Numbered from the stretch's first letter, positions 9,566-19,404 are shown. The stretch is 64,000 bases of DNA from Flavobacterium kingsejongi (GCF_003076475.1 NZ_CP020919.1:2790001-2854000); one strand, 5' to 3'. Program-made: numbers and translations. Notes: generated by a model from the sequence alone, not told the origin.

Positions 9566-10947
9566 GAGACTGGTCGAAATTTTGTGTAAACAGTTCTTAG
9601 TGTTTAATATTACACCTTTCTCCAAATATGACCAAGAACTGATTCATGATTAATCCCCAGCTTGGTATTGCATTTATCCAGCTTTTTTCACAATTTTGTA
9701 TTGCTAAATAGACTGATTTCTTGACGCTTTTTTCATCTGGGAACTGCACTTTTGTTTTGGTATATTTTCTAATTCCCCTGTTTAAGTTTTCTATTGTATT
9801 TGTGGTGTACATTATTTTCCTGATTTCAGCAGGATAGGCCAAAAAAGGCATGAGATTTTCCCAATTCTTTTCCCAGGAGCAAACGGCATATTTATATTTT
9901 GCTTCCCAGTTTTTTTTAAATTCAGCCAGAGCTAAAACGGCTTCTTCCTGATTTATTGCAGTATATACTTCTTTCATTGCACTGCAAAATGCTTTTCTAT
10001 CCTTAACTACTACAAACTTAAGGCTATTCCTTATTTGATGAACAATGCAAAGCTGGGATTCTGTATTTGGAAAAACACCTCTGATAGCTTTTGTAAATCC
10101 GGTAAGGTTATCTGTACAGGCAATGAGAATATCCTTTACTCCACGAGATTTTATGTCAGAGAGTACAGTCATCCAAAATGAAGCCGACTCTTCTTTATTT
10201 AGCCACATTCCTAATACTTCTTTCTTACCATCTGTTTTTAGTCCGATTACAATGTAAATTGCATGGTTTTCATATTTCCCATCTGTTCTTACTTTCATAT
10301 GCACAGCATCCATCCAAACAATCAGATACTGTGGTTCTAAAGCCCTTTTAGTCCATAAATCAACATCAGCCAGTATTCTATCAGAGATGGTCGAAATCGT
10401 GGACTCACTTACTGATATCCCATAAACTTCTTTAACTTGTTCTACAATATCACTACGGGTCATTCCACGACTGTACATTCCTAAAATAGCATCTTCAATC
10501 TTTTCACTCATCGATTGGCCTTTTCCGATGACCTGAGGCTCGAATTCACCATTTCTATCCCGGGGAATAGCCAGGACCATATTGCCCAAAGTCTCTGATT
10601 TTATATTCTTTGAGAAAGAACCATTACGGCTATTGCCTGTATTGTATCCGTCAATATTATGCTTCTCATATCCCAGATGAGCATCCAATTCTCCCTGGAG
10701 TAGCTGTTCAATGCCTTGTTTATACAGGTCTTGAAAAAAAGTATGGAAGTCTTCTTTGTTTTTAAATTGCTTTGCAAAATCTTTGGGTAATTTACCATCT
10801 TCGATCATAATCCGCTCTTTTTAAATTATTTAAATGTAGTTCTTTTAAATTCTATACTTAATGATCTGTTGTTTTTTGGCTAAGCCTTAAAATCTCAAAT
10901 CAAATTAAAATCAATTTCTACGTTTACACAATCTAACGACTACTCCC
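9566..10947 (-). mobile_element. IS256-family insertion sequence, copy 1 (no target duplication)
   Basis: 1382 bp, identical in length to copy 2 at 30835-34863 once the nested IS21 and its 5-bp duplication are removed. Ends were set from the ends of copy 2, where target duplications are clear. The termini are imperfect inverted repeats (GAGACTGGTCGAAATTTTG and GGGAGTAGTCGTTAGATTG, both running on into TGTAAAC). The flanks differ: TTGAAGTA on the left and CGGTACGG on the right, so there is no 8-bp target duplication. The left flank is a tape-measure gene and the right flank a TonB-receptor gene, each broken at the IS. Confidence 0.9.
9597..10808 (-). CDS. IS256-family (mutator-type) transposase
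   Basis: 403 residues, full length for the family. It cuts and rejoins the element's inverted-repeat ends through a DDE active site. Visible landmarks are the N-terminal YKQGIEQLLQGELDAHLGY segment, typical of mutator transposases, then a region around LIVWMDAVHMKVR carrying the first Asp, LIACTDNLTGFTKAI with the second, and TTNTIENLNRGIRKYTK near the C-terminus with the Glu. The stop is about 30 bases from one IS end and the start about 139 bases from the other. The gene appears intact. Confidence 0.93.
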   Translation of the reverse strand: MIEDGKLPKDFAKQFKNKEDFHTFFQDLYKQGIEQLLQGELDAHLGYEKHNIDGYNTGNSRNGSFSKNIKSETLGNMVLAIPRDRNGEFEPQVIGKGQSMSEKIEDAILGMYSRGMTRSDIVEQVKEVYGISVSESTISTISDRILADVDLWTKRALEPQYLIVWMDAVHMKVRTDGKYENHAIYIVIGLKTDGKKEVLGMWLNKEESASFWMTVLSDIKSRGVKDILIACTDNLTGFTKAIRGVFPNTESQLCIVHQIRNSLKFVVVKDRKAFCSAMKEVYTAINQEEAVLALAEFKKNWEAKYKYAVCSWEKNWENLMPFLAYPAEIRKIMYTTNTIENLNRGIRKYTKTKVQFPDEKSVKKSVYLAIQNCEKSWINAIPSWGLIMNQFLVIFGERCNIKH

Positions 10948-12823
10948 CGGTACGGTTTTGATTATAAGCATTTTCAATCACATTACTGTATATGCCATCT
11001 TCTAACCGTGCAATACTTGAGGTAGTATTGCGGCTGTTCTGATTATAAAGTCCAAAGGTGAGCTTGCCTTTATAGGAGTAGGATAGTTCGACATTGTTAT
11101 TGTAAGAAGGCTGTAATGTAGGCGTTCCGCTATAATACATGTACGGATTGGTATACCAGCGGAAAGGATTGAGGGATTGGAAATCCGGACGGTTGATCCT
11201 CCTGGAATAATTAAGGGAAAAAACGTGATCCTCATCGGGTTTGTAACTTACGTAGGCTGTAGGAAACAGTTTTCCATACTCTTTTTTTAGATTGCTGTTT
11301 TCATCGCCAGGAGCTTGTCCCTGTAGCGCTGTATATTCATACCGCAGCCCGGCTTTGGCAGACCATTCTTCATTGAACTCCTTTTGCAGGCTGATGTAAC
11401 CGGCATAGTTGTGTTCCTTATATTCAAACATATTACTGTTTTGAGGATCTAAAATATAATTGGAACCAGTGTAGTTGTAATAACCTACGTTGGAGGTATT
11501 ATCCAAAAAAGTATATTTAGCACCTGTTTCAAGGGTCAAGAACTTATAGGGTATAGTAAGGTCGGCCTGTCCTGAATAGATGCTGTACTGCATGTTACTG
11601 TTGTTGCGTACTATAGCCTGATTATTGGTCGTGGTATTATCAGTATTGAAATCATTATTTTTATCGGGAGCATTACTGAGGTAATTGCCGGTAAAGTTTA
11701 TTTTTTTGCCTAAGGTGTCCAATTTCACATCATAATAAGCATTAAATGTGTGCGTGGGTGTTTTCCAATGTTGTACAGCCCGCGTATTGAGTGTCGAATC
11801 GACTTGGGTCTGCTGTTCATACCGGCTACTGCCTTCGGCATTGATGTCATAGTTACCCTGACTGAAATCGTAGATAAAGCCGGCATTAGAGTGATCGTTA
11901 ATTTTATAATCCAAACTGTAATTCAGCCCAAATGCCGAGGCCTGGTCTTTCCGGGTCTCAGTGGTATAAATGCTATTTTGTCCGCCTATTAAATTACGGG
12001 TTCCATCAAGCTGATAGGCTAAGTCATACTTTCGGATTTTGAGTGAGGAACTCCATTTTTCCGATTGATAATTTAGTGTTGCCCCCGTTCGGTATCCATT
12101 ATAGGAATTTCGCTGATAGGTACCGCTCACATTTCCACTCCAGCCCATATTTGGATTGCGTTTCAATATGATATTGATGATGCCGCTATTGCCCTGTGCA
12201 TCATATTTTGATGGAGGCGTGGTGATGACTTCTATCCGGGCAATATCATCGGAACGCAATGATTGCAAATAATTGGTCAATTCATTACCGGAAAGGTTCA
12301 CGATACGGTCATTGATCATTACGGAAACCCCGCCTTTCCCAACAATGGAAATATTGTCATCCTGTACCCGGACCAAAGGCGTATTACGAATAGCATCCAA
12401 TCCGTTCATCGCTTGTGAAGCAATGGAGTTTTCCACATTATACACAAGGCGGTCCATTTTTTGTTCCACTAACTTTTTTTGTGCGTTGATGGTAACACCT
12501 TCTAATAGTATGGATTCTTCCACCGTAATATTGCCCAGGTTTGTCGTTTGAAAGAGTGAAATTTCTCTTTTCAGGACTAGTGTACCAAACTGTTCTAAAC
12601 GAAGTGTATAATCGCCCTGTTCGGCTATCATGGAAAATACACCCAAGCTATCGGCTGTGGTTTTTTGTATTGCAATAGTGTCATTTTTCAGAAGGATAGC
12701 ATTGACAAATTCCAGAGGACGGTTATTTTGATTCGTTATTGTACCACTTACGGTATACTGCTGTGCCGAAAGAATGCTCGTTGTAAAGAATAAGGATAGG
12801 CAGAAAAGAAGTTTGTTTCGCAT
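10940..12823 (-). pseudogene. TonB-type outer-membrane receptor, 3' end cut by IS256
   Basis: 627 residues, with the last few codons and the stop supplied by the IS256 end at 10947. Residues 1-20 are a signal peptide ending SILSAQ. Residues about 22-100 form a carboxypeptidase-like regulatory domain (VSGTITNQNNRPLEFVNA). A plug follows with MINDRIVNLSGNEL and IEVITTPPSKYDAQGNSG, then a beta-barrel region rich in aromatic strands. This is the outer-membrane beta-barrel family common in Flavobacteria. Members I know are longer (roughly 780-800 residues), so the last barrel strands are missing and the protein probably cannot fold into the membrane. An AraC-type regulator lies just upstream on the same strand. 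Confidence 0.85.
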
Positions 12824-12884
12824 CGTTGTTTGATTTTACAGCAAAGCAACGTGGAATAAAACCGCTAAAATTGTAAAAATCGTG

Positions 12885-12917
12885 CAAAATTACTTTTCAG
12901 TATAAATCCAGGCCAAT
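12885..12917 (-). promoter_or_regulatory. Possible promoter for the TonB-type receptor
   Basis: On the minus strand TAATTTTG (12892-12885) matches TAnnTTTG, and a TTGG lies 21 bases upstream, near the expected -33 distance. Transcription would start about 55 bases before the receptor ATG at 12823, inside the end of the AraC gene. Confidence 0.4.
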
Positions 12918-13735
12918 TCCTCCTGTTGGATTTTCGTTTTATTTTTTACCTGGGTAGGTGTCTGGCCCGTACTGTCTTTAAAGTCCTTAATAAAATGGGA
13001 CTGATCCGCATAGTTGCTTTGATGGGCAATACCAGTAAGCTTTACCTTTTGGTAGGTGAGTAATTCTTCCAAGACATTTCGAAACCGGATTGTTTTCAAA
13101 AAACTTTTGGGATTCTGCCCGAGCTGGCTGGTAAATAAGCGATAAAGTGTGGACTCGTTTACAGCAAGTGCTTTAGCTATAGTTGCGACATCCAGTTTAT
13201 TGTCTTTTTTGGAATTGATTACATCTAATGCTTCTTTTATCTTATCGGAATGCAAGTCTTTTTTGAGGCTTTTAAGGAAGAGGAATTCCAGGTTCGAGGC
13301 TCTTTTTTGATCGTCTTGCTCTTCAAAAAGTGCTTCCAGAAAGCAACGGTCACTATTGGGGAAAATCATTTGGAAAACTTCATTGCTATCCTGCATTTCT
13401 GCATACGGTACATTGGTAAATAGTCGTAGTGCGGAAGGATGGAAGAGCACGCAAATTTCGTCTATTGGAGCCTGTACGCTCATCTGAAAAGCAGTTTTAT
13501 GAAATCCCACAAGATAACTCAGGTAGGTTTGTGTTCCCTGTAGCGTCGTGCATTGGTTGATACTGCCTTTACGATGCAATACTACATTGTTTTTTTTATA
13601 GATAGCCAGACAGAGGTTGGTATTTGGAAATGTAGTATAATTAATTACTTCATCTTTTTCCGATTTGAAAAAAATGAAATACTGAATAAAATCCTTCAGT
13701 TCCGGATGGTTTATCTTAACGATTTTGGTAGTCAT
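12890..13735 (-). CDS. AraC-family transcription regulator
   Basis: 281 residues. The C-terminal part (about 185-275) has the two helix-turn-helix units of AraC proteins: DVATIAKALAVNESTLYRLF, then FLKTIRFRNVLEELL, and the second unit with GIAHQSNYADQSHFIKDFK and the closing TGQTPTQVK. The N-terminal 160 residues resemble the sensor half of Bacteroidota AraC regulators (ELKDFIQYFIFFKS; ICVLFHPSALRLF). It is upstream of the receptor gene with about 66 bases between, so it may control that receptor, now truncated. The ligand is unknown. Confidence 0.85.
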   Translation of the reverse strand: MTTKIVKINHPELKDFIQYFIFFKSEKDEVINYTTFPNTNLCLAIYKKNNVVLHRKGSINQCTTLQGTQTYLSYLVGFHKTAFQMSVQAPIDEICVLFHPSALRLFTNVPYAEMQDSNEVFQMIFPNSDRCFLEALFEEQDDQKRASNLEFLFLKSLKKDLHSDKIKEALDVINSKKDNKLDVATIAKALAVNESTLYRLFTSQLGQNPKSFLKTIRFRNVLEELLTYQKVKLTGIAHQSNYADQSHFIKDFKDSTGQTPTQVKNKTKIQQEELAWIYTEK

Positions 13736-13751
13736 AACAGAGTAGCATTAA

Positions 13752-13801
13752 AATTCCTCCTGATAATCTTCTGTCCTTACAGGTTGCTATCGGGAGGAAT
13801 T
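13752..13801. repeat. 14-bp inverted repeat upstream of the AraC gene
   Basis: AATTCCTCCTGATA (13752-13765) and TATCGGGAGGAATT (13788-13801) pair over 14 bp with one mismatch and a 22-base loop. There is no T tract, so it is not a standard terminator. If transcription starts at the element at 13812-13819 it falls in the AraC leader and could be an operator or an RNA structure. Confidence 0.55.
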
Positions 13802-13811
13802 GTAATGGTAT

Positions 13812-13819
13812 CAAAAATA
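13812..13819 (-). promoter_or_regulatory. Possible -7 element for the AraC gene
   Basis: The minus strand reads TATTTTTG, a match to TAnnTTTG, about 77 bases before the AraC start at 13735. No convincing -33 element is visible. Confidence 0.3.
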
Positions 13820-13879
13820 GGCCAATATTTCGGGATTTACAGTAGGCTAAAGTCGGAATATTGTTAAAACTGAACCGAA

Positions 13880-14452
13880 TTAGGCCAAAGCACGGTTGTT
13901 GATTTTTTTAAGTTTAAAAGACAGGTACACCTGAAAAATTCCAATAACAACAAAAGCCAATGCAGTATAAAAAACGATAGTCATTCCTGCGAGTAGTGGA
14001 TTCCACAGTAATATAAATGCCGCAATAGCTCCTATGATCCCAACGCCAAGCAAATTCCCCCAATCACTTATTTGCTGTCTTCGTAGTTCAAGCGACCATC
14101 CAATCGCCATAATAGACCGGAATAAAATACCAAAACCGATATAAAACGGCAACACAATAATTGTGATATCCGGACGGGAGACCAATAAAATTCCCAGTAA
14201 AAAATCGACAATTCCGCCTGCCAGTGACCAGCCCCAATGATCAGATCCCTTACGGTTTCCTATAGCATAGAGTATCTCGAGTATTCCGGTAAAAAGAAAC
14301 GTTATGGCAAAAATAGCAGCTAAAGTGAGATAGGAGGTTAATGGTGTATTGAATACCAATATTCCGATCCCTATAAATACAATACCCGATATAAGAGGTA
14401 AATACCAGTGTTTTCCAGCAGCTCTTAATGATTGAAAGTTTACATTTTCCAT
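13880..14452 (-). CDS. HdeD-like (DUF308) membrane protein
   Basis: 190 residues with about six hydrophobic segments arranged as pairs (LPLISGIVFIGIGILVF, LTLAAIFAITFLFTGILEIL, WSLAGGIVDFLLGILLV, IIVLPFYIGFGILFRSIMAI, GVGIIGAIAAFILLW, TIVFYTALAFVVIGIFQVYL). The G-I-L-V pattern and length match the HdeD/DUF308 family. In enterobacteria HdeD is tied to acid resistance; in Bacteroidota the role is unknown. It is followed by the AraC gene on the same strand after about 145 bases. An RBS is not obvious, as is usual in this phylum. Confidence 0.8.
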   Translation of the reverse strand: MENVNFQSLRAAGKHWYLPLISGIVFIGIGILVFNTPLTSYLTLAAIFAITFLFTGILEILYAIGNRKGSDHWGWSLAGGIVDFLLGILLVSRPDITIIVLPFYIGFGILFRSIMAIGWSLELRRQQISDWGNLLGVGIIGAIAAFILLWNPLLAGMTIVFYTALAFVVIGIFQVYLSFKLKKINNRALA

Positions 14453-14929
14453 GATTAATTCAGATTTAAGTTAGTGTTAGAGAATGGGTTATTACTATAA
14501 ATTTAACTATAAATTTTGAATTGTACTACCGCAATCGTGGGATATATCAGTGTAACAATTTAATTCCATTCTGAATAGGAGGATTTTATCTGTCCTGTTC
14601 CTGGTTACTATTGCTTTATAAAAGGAGAGCAGAATAAAAGCCTGTTCAATGGGCGCTTGCATTTATTTTTTCTGGTTTAGCATTAAAGCACTCACAACAC
14701 ACCTTTGTGCCTTCTGGTTTCATTAAAGCATTAGTCATTTTGGATCAGAAATTATGGCTGTAAACTGGGGAAATGTGCCTTAACTGTAGAAAATATCCAC
14801 ACTTTTCTCTTTTATTTTTTTGCTAAACCATTGGTTTTTAGCAGAAAGTGTTACTGGCATGGCACTTGCAAATTGTGAGACGTTCCCCTTTGGGGATTTT
14901 GATACACAGAGAACAAAAAAGAATTACAG
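14453..14929. other. Divergent intergenic region with sigma54-type promoter
   Basis: 477 bases between the divergent HdeD-like and glycosyltransferase genes. No credible ORF was seen. It contains two similar stretches, TCTGGTTTAGCATTAAAGCA near 14670 and TCTGGTTTCATTAAAGCA near 14717, a roughly 47-base direct repeat spacing that could be activator sites, and the sigma54-type element at 14855-14870. Confidence 0.5.
14855..14870 (+). promoter_or_regulatory. Sigma54-type -24/-12 promoter
   Basis: TGGCATGGCACTTGCA matches the RpoN consensus TGGCACG-N4-TTGCA, with the GG and GC dinucleotides at exactly the required spacing. A start near 14881 would leave about 49 bases of leader before the glycosyltransferase ATG at 14930. 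Sigma54 promoters need an enhancer-binding activator; the direct repeats about 140-200 bases upstream are at a suitable distance. Confidence 0.65.
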
Positions 14930-16354
14930 ATGAAAAGCGAAAACATTACTACGACCAAACAATTATACACTTCCGATGAGCAAACGTTTATCAGTACGGT
15001 TTTTGGAAACTTCACAAAACCGAATGGAAATCCTTTAGGCTTTATAGTACTCATGGGCAGTTTTGCGCTTATGATTGGAGCTGCGTTCTTATTTTACGAT
15101 TTGCAGCCTGAATTTACGCAGTTTAATCTTGACCGCGTCAATTCGGTATGGGGGCTTTCTTTCCTTGTTGTTGCCGCTTCATTGCTCTTATTCAAAGTTG
15201 GTTTTTTCCTGTATAATGTAGTCCTGTATTTTAAATACAAACCTATCAAATCCGTTTCTGATGCTTTATTGCCTACCTGTACGGTAATCGTTCCGGCATA
15301 CAATGAAGGAAAACAGGTATGGGAGACGTTGCTAAGTTTGGCAGAGAGTCATTATCCAGAAGAAAAATTACAATTGCTTGCTATTGATGATGGAAGTAAA
15401 GATGATACGTGGTACTGGATGCAAAAAGCAAAACAGAAATTAGGAGATCGTTTGTCGATTTACCAGCAACCACAAAATAAAGGGAAACGCCATGCACTTT
15501 ACCGTGGTTTTAACCTCGGTACCGGAGAAATTTTTGTAACGGTAGATAGTGATTCAATTGTAAAGAAAGATACACTGCGAAATTTAGTTAGCCCAATGGT
15601 TACTAATGAAAAATGTGGTGCTGTAGCAGGAAATATACAGGTTCTAAATAATGATAAGGCATTATTGCCAAAAATGCTGAATGTAAGTTTTGTAATGAGT
15701 TTTGAATTCATGCGATCTGCAGAAAGCAGTTTGGGTTCTGTAATGTGTACACCGGGTGCTTTGGCCGCATACCGCAGTACTGCAGTATTTGCCTGTCTCC
15801 CGGATTGGATCAACCAGACGTTTATGGGACAGCCTTCCGATATTGGTGAAGACCGTGCCATGACGAATATGATTTTGAAACAGGGGTATGAGGTATTGTT
15901 CCAAAGAAACGCATATGCCTTTACCAATGTGCCTGAAAGCTACAGTGGATTATATAAGATGTTTATCCGATGGGACAGGAGTAATGTACGTGAAAGCATC
16001 ATGATGTCAAAATTCGTATTCAAGAATTTTAGGACTGGTTCTAAAGTAGGTTCACGCCTTTTATTTTTAAACCAGGCATTAAAAATCGTAATGACCTATC
16101 CGTTTACGCTGTTCATGCTCTTTATGGTAATAGTACATCCGTTATTATTTTTAAGCTCTACGCTTTTCAGTATACTAATACTATCCAGTTTCCCGGTTTT
16201 ATTTTATGCTAAACGTTATAGCGTATCGGAATCGTTCTGGGCTTATTCCTACAGTATTTTATACACCTTTGGCCTCTTTTGGATTACTCCGTATGCCATT
16301 GCTACTGCCAACAGAAGAGGATGGTTAACACGTGGTTTGTCCGAAGTAAAATAA
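14930..16354 (+). CDS. Membrane glycosyltransferase family 2
   Basis: 474 residues. Two membrane segments (about 36-56 and 75-100) precede a cytoplasmic GT2 domain: TVIVPAYNEG (118-127), AIDDGSKDDT (151-160), TVDSDS with the metal-binding DxD (204-209), GEDRA as the likely catalytic-base region (306-310), and RWDRSNVRES (347-355) in place of the QxxRW motif of processive enzymes. Three or more membrane helices follow at the C-terminus. The layout matches hyaluronan or poly-GlcNAc synthase-like enzymes that build and export a polysaccharide from nucleotide sugars. It stands alone, with a sigma54-type promoter before it and a terminator after it. The sugar and product cannot be read from sequence. 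Confidence 0.85.
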   Translation: MKSENITTTKQLYTSDEQTFISTVFGNFTKPNGNPLGFIVLMGSFALMIGAAFLFYDLQPEFTQFNLDRVNSVWGLSFLVVAASLLLFKVGFFLYNVVLYFKYKPIKSVSDALLPTCTVIVPAYNEGKQVWETLLSLAESHYPEEKLQLLAIDDGSKDDTWYWMQKAKQKLGDRLSIYQQPQNKGKRHALYRGFNLGTGEIFVTVDSDSIVKKDTLRNLVSPMVTNEKCGAVAGNIQVLNNDKALLPKMLNVSFVMSFEFMRSAESSLGSVMCTPGALAAYRSTAVFACLPDWINQTFMGQPSDIGEDRAMTNMILKQGYEVLFQRNAYAFTNVPESYSGLYKMFIRWDRSNVRESIMMSKFVFKNFRTGSKVGSRLLFLNQALKIVMTYPFTLFMLFMVIVHPLLFLSSTLFSILILSSFPVLFYAKRYSVSESFWAYSYSILYTFGLFWITPYAIATANRRGWLTRGLSEVK

Positions 16355-16375
16355 ATGATATAAATTTTAATTGAT

Positions 16376-16422
16376 AAAAACCGGGATATAATAGTACCAT
16401 TCGCTATTGTATCCCGGTTTTT
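16376..16422. terminator. Bidirectional intrinsic terminator
   Basis: AAAAACCGGGATA (16376-16388) and its exact complement TATCCCGGTTTTT (16410-16422) form a 13-bp stem with T and A tracts. It serves the convergent glycosyltransferase and peptidase-like genes. Confidence 0.88.
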
Positions 16423-16477
16423 AATTTTATGGAAATTGATCCGTCAATTACAATTTTAAATAGTCAGTTTTAGCTTG

Positions 16478-17660
16478 TTATCTAAATTTAATGTCGTACC
16501 TGCTTTTGTCCAAAAAAAGCAAAGGATTATCCATTGTTATCATTTCTTTAATAGCCTGTTTTTTATCCGGCATCATATCATAATAGGATGCTGCAATTTT
16601 ATAGCCAATTAAATACCCGAGATCCGCTGGCCTGTCTGTGCTGGTTCCATTGTTGGCAATCCAATTCTTCAAACTGGCATTACAGAGTTCACTTTTGAAT
16701 TCAATCCACAATTCTTTTTCATGGGCAATACCATAAATCTCATAGTTTTTAGGTTTGAAAGGCCTGTCCAGTATTTTTTGGGCGATAAATTCTGCGACAC
16801 CTTCACGAATAGCAAGATCCAAGAGGTTACAGATTACAGCATCTTTATTTCTGGGTTGTTGTTGTGTATGAACTGATTCATGTGCTGCAACTTCTTCCAG
16901 TTTTAGTTTCAAATCGTCAGTAGTTTTAATTTTTGAAAAATCAGCCTTGAAGTTGGCGTTTGTAAATTCACTTGTATCAGAATTGGCATCGCCACTGAGT
17001 AATTCTGTTCCCAAGAGCAGGTAATTTCCCGAAATCGTAGCTCCATCAGAAACGGGACCAATGATAAAGCATACTTTAAATCCTTTGGCTTCGGGATATA
17101 TTTTTTTAAAACGATCCAGTAAGGAATGATCCGAAATGTCAAGTTCATTGGCTACATAAGTGTTTTTCCGGACAGAATTGTAAAACTTTTTGTATTGGTG
17201 GATTTTGTGTACAAATTTTTCAGCTGAAAAATCTTTGACTTTCTGGAAATTTTTAAGGCCATCTGTTGCACGATCCAGGTAAACGGTTTGTATGATTTGT
17301 ACGCTGTCCTTGAAGTTTCGGCAGTCTTTTAATTGATCAAAAGCTTCCCAAAAATGTTTGATGTCCAAAGTCATAATGTCTTTGTTATTTTCTTCTTTTG
17401 CGGCAAGCGAACTTTTCTTGATGCCTTCAAGCTCTTTCGTACTGTACTTCTTTATGAAAATGTTGATTTCACCATTAGGAACATTTCCTTTTTTAAAAGG
17501 ACTGATTACAATTTTGTAACGCTGTGTTGTTTCTGGACTGAAGTTTAATTTATCATAGCCTTGGTTGCCGTCGGCTAAATCAGTTGACGAAATTTCATTG
17601 TTTTTTGCATCCAATAGCGAAATTTTCACGTCAATATTATTTTGATAGACGCTTATAAGG
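16478..17660 (-). pseudogene. DUF2268-like zinc peptidase, 5' end lost at IS21
   Basis: The frame is open through a GTG at 17629 up to the IS21 end at 17661 (LISVYQNNID precedes MKISLLDA), so the true start and any signal peptide are missing. The visible N-terminal 65 residues look like a beta-sandwich (TTQRYKIVISPFKKG). The C-terminal half carries HESVH at residues 250-254 (numbered from 17629), fitting HExxH, followed by REGVAEFIAQ, where a third zinc-binding Glu would lie, as in DUF2268-type peptidases. Without a start the gene is probably silent. It ends 56 bases from the terminator at 16376-16422. Confidence 0.75.
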
Positions 17661-17670
17661 TGGAAAAACC

Positions 17671-17758
17671 GGTCAATTTGACCACCTAATTCCGGAGTAA
17701 ATTGACCACCCGTTCCGGAGCAAACTGACCACCTAATTCCGGAGCAAATTGACCACCA
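17671..17758 (+). repeat. Left terminal repeats of IS21 copy A
   Basis: Four tandem variants of a unit of about 22 bases (TCCGGAGnAAAnTGACCACC). The right end (about 20205-20302) has related, diverged units in the opposite sense. Such multiple terminal repeats are the IstA binding sites of IS21 elements. The same array is at 57826-57913 and, inverted, at 34025-34112. Confidence 0.75.
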
Positions 17759-17840
17759 AGTTTTGTGGTGAATTAAGTATTAAAAACTATTGATTTTTTC
17801 ATGTTGTTAGAACCATACATTCGTTAAAAATTTACGGATT

Positions 17841-19388
17841 ATGGCAAACAAAATAACAGACATGAGTAAAATTAGAAAAGTAATTAAATTCTATTGTAAT
17901 GGAAAGAGTAAGTTATTTATAAGTAGCTACTTATCCCTTTCAAGAAATACGGTAAAGAAATATATTTCTTTATTTGAAGTTCTCGAATTAAGCTTTGAAT
18001 TAATCGACCAAAAAACCGATGCAGAGCTGGAACTTTTATTCTCCCAGACTAGTGTAGAGGCCATTAGCCCGAGATTACAGACACTTTATGATTTTTTTCC
18101 TAAAATGGAACGTGAACTAAAAAAAGTTGGCGTTACCGTACAGCATATGTGGGAACAATATATTGCTGTAAATCCTGATGGTTATCGAACTTCACAATTT
18201 CATTATCATTACAATATATGGGGCAAACGAGTTAATCCGGTCATGCATATGAACCATAAGGCTGGTGATAAAATGTATGTTGATTATGCCGGAAAGACAC
18301 TCTCAATTATTGATATAGATACTGGAGAAGTCAAAGAAGTACAATTTTTTGTAGCAATATTGGGCGCTAGCCAATACACGTATGCTGAAGCTTCCATGAG
18401 CCAGCAAAAGGAAAACTTTGTTGACTCGGTAGAAAATGCCATGCGCTTTTTTGAAGGCACTCCTGCCGCCATTGTTCCAGATAATTTAAAATCTGCCGTA
18501 ATAAAAAGCAGTCGTTTTGAACCGACAATCAATGAAACCCTGGCTGATTTAGCAGAACATTACGAAACCACAATTTTACCTGCCAGAGCTTACAGGCCCA
18601 GAGACAAGTCACTAGTTGAAGGAGCTGTTAAGATATTATATCGAAGGATTTATGTAACCATAAAAGAAACTAAGTTCTTTTCTCTGGAAGAATTAAACCA
18701 GCAGATCTGGGATTTACTTGACTCTCACAATAACAGAAAACTGACAGGACGCCCTTATTCCCGCTTTGAATTATTTTTAGAAGACGAGAAAGAAAAACTG
18801 CGTCCACTCCCACAAGATCGTTTTGAAATTAAATACCAGTCTTTTGCAACAGTAATGCAAAACGGTCATGTTCAATTAAGCCAGGACAAAAACTATTACA
18901 GCGTTCCGTATCAATATGTAAAGAAGAAAGCCAAGCTGTTATATACCAAATCAACAGTAGAGATTTATTATAAATACAATCGAATAGCTGTACATCCAAG
19001 AAACTACAAACCTTATGTCTATACAACAACTCCTGAGCATTTAGCCAGTACACATCAATTTGTAGCCCAATGGAGTGCTGCCCGCTTCATTGAATGGGCT
19101 AATAATATTGATGAGTCAGTAGGAGAATATATAATGCAGATAATCGAAAGCAGAAATCATCCAGAACAGGCTTATAAAAGCTGTTTAGGAATACTGAATT
19201 TTGAAAAAAAGGTAGGCAGACAGCGATTAATAAATGCCTGCAGGCGGGCACTTGATTTTAAAATTTACAATTTTAAGACCATACAAAACATTTTAGAAAA
19301 CAACTTGGATCATATTGATTTTGATCAAGAACCTGAGCAGGAACTTCCCGATCACAGTAACATAAGAGGAAAACACTATTATAACTAA
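17841..19388 (+). CDS. istA: IS21 transposase IstA
   Basis: 515 residues. An N-terminal helix-turn-helix (ISSYLSLSRNTVKKYISLFE) is followed by the DDE integrase core: MYVDYAGKTLSIIDIDTG with the first Asp, AAIVPDNLKSAV with the second, and SLVEGAVKILYRRIY with the Glu. It binds the terminal repeats and catalyses strand transfer. It ends 16 bases before istB. Intact. Confidence 0.95.
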   Translation: MANKITDMSKIRKVIKFYCNGKSKLFISSYLSLSRNTVKKYISLFEVLELSFELIDQKTDAELELLFSQTSVEAISPRLQTLYDFFPKMERELKKVGVTVQHMWEQYIAVNPDGYRTSQFHYHYNIWGKRVNPVMHMNHKAGDKMYVDYAGKTLSIIDIDTGEVKEVQFFVAILGASQYTYAEASMSQQKENFVDSVENAMRFFEGTPAAIVPDNLKSAVIKSSRFEPTINETLADLAEHYETTILPARAYRPRDKSLVEGAVKILYRRIYVTIKETKFFSLEELNQQIWDLLDSHNNRKLTGRPYSRFELFLEDEKEKLRPLPQDRFEIKYQSFATVMQNGHVQLSQDKNYYSVPYQYVKKKAKLLYTKSTVEIYYKYNRIAVHPRNYKPYVYTTTPEHLASTHQFVAQWSAARFIEWANNIDESVGEYIMQIIESRNHPEQAYKSCLGILNFEKKVGRQRLINACRRALDFKIYNFKTIQNILENNLDHIDFDQEPEQELPDHSNIRGKHYYN

Positions 19389-19404
19389 ATTAAATCTTGA
19401 AAAA

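Noticed and set aside
10948..17660. Host block as phage-borne cargo (morons)
   Set aside because: Genes at both edges are cut exactly at IS ends, and neither IS has target duplications. Rearrangement explains this better than carriage by the phage.
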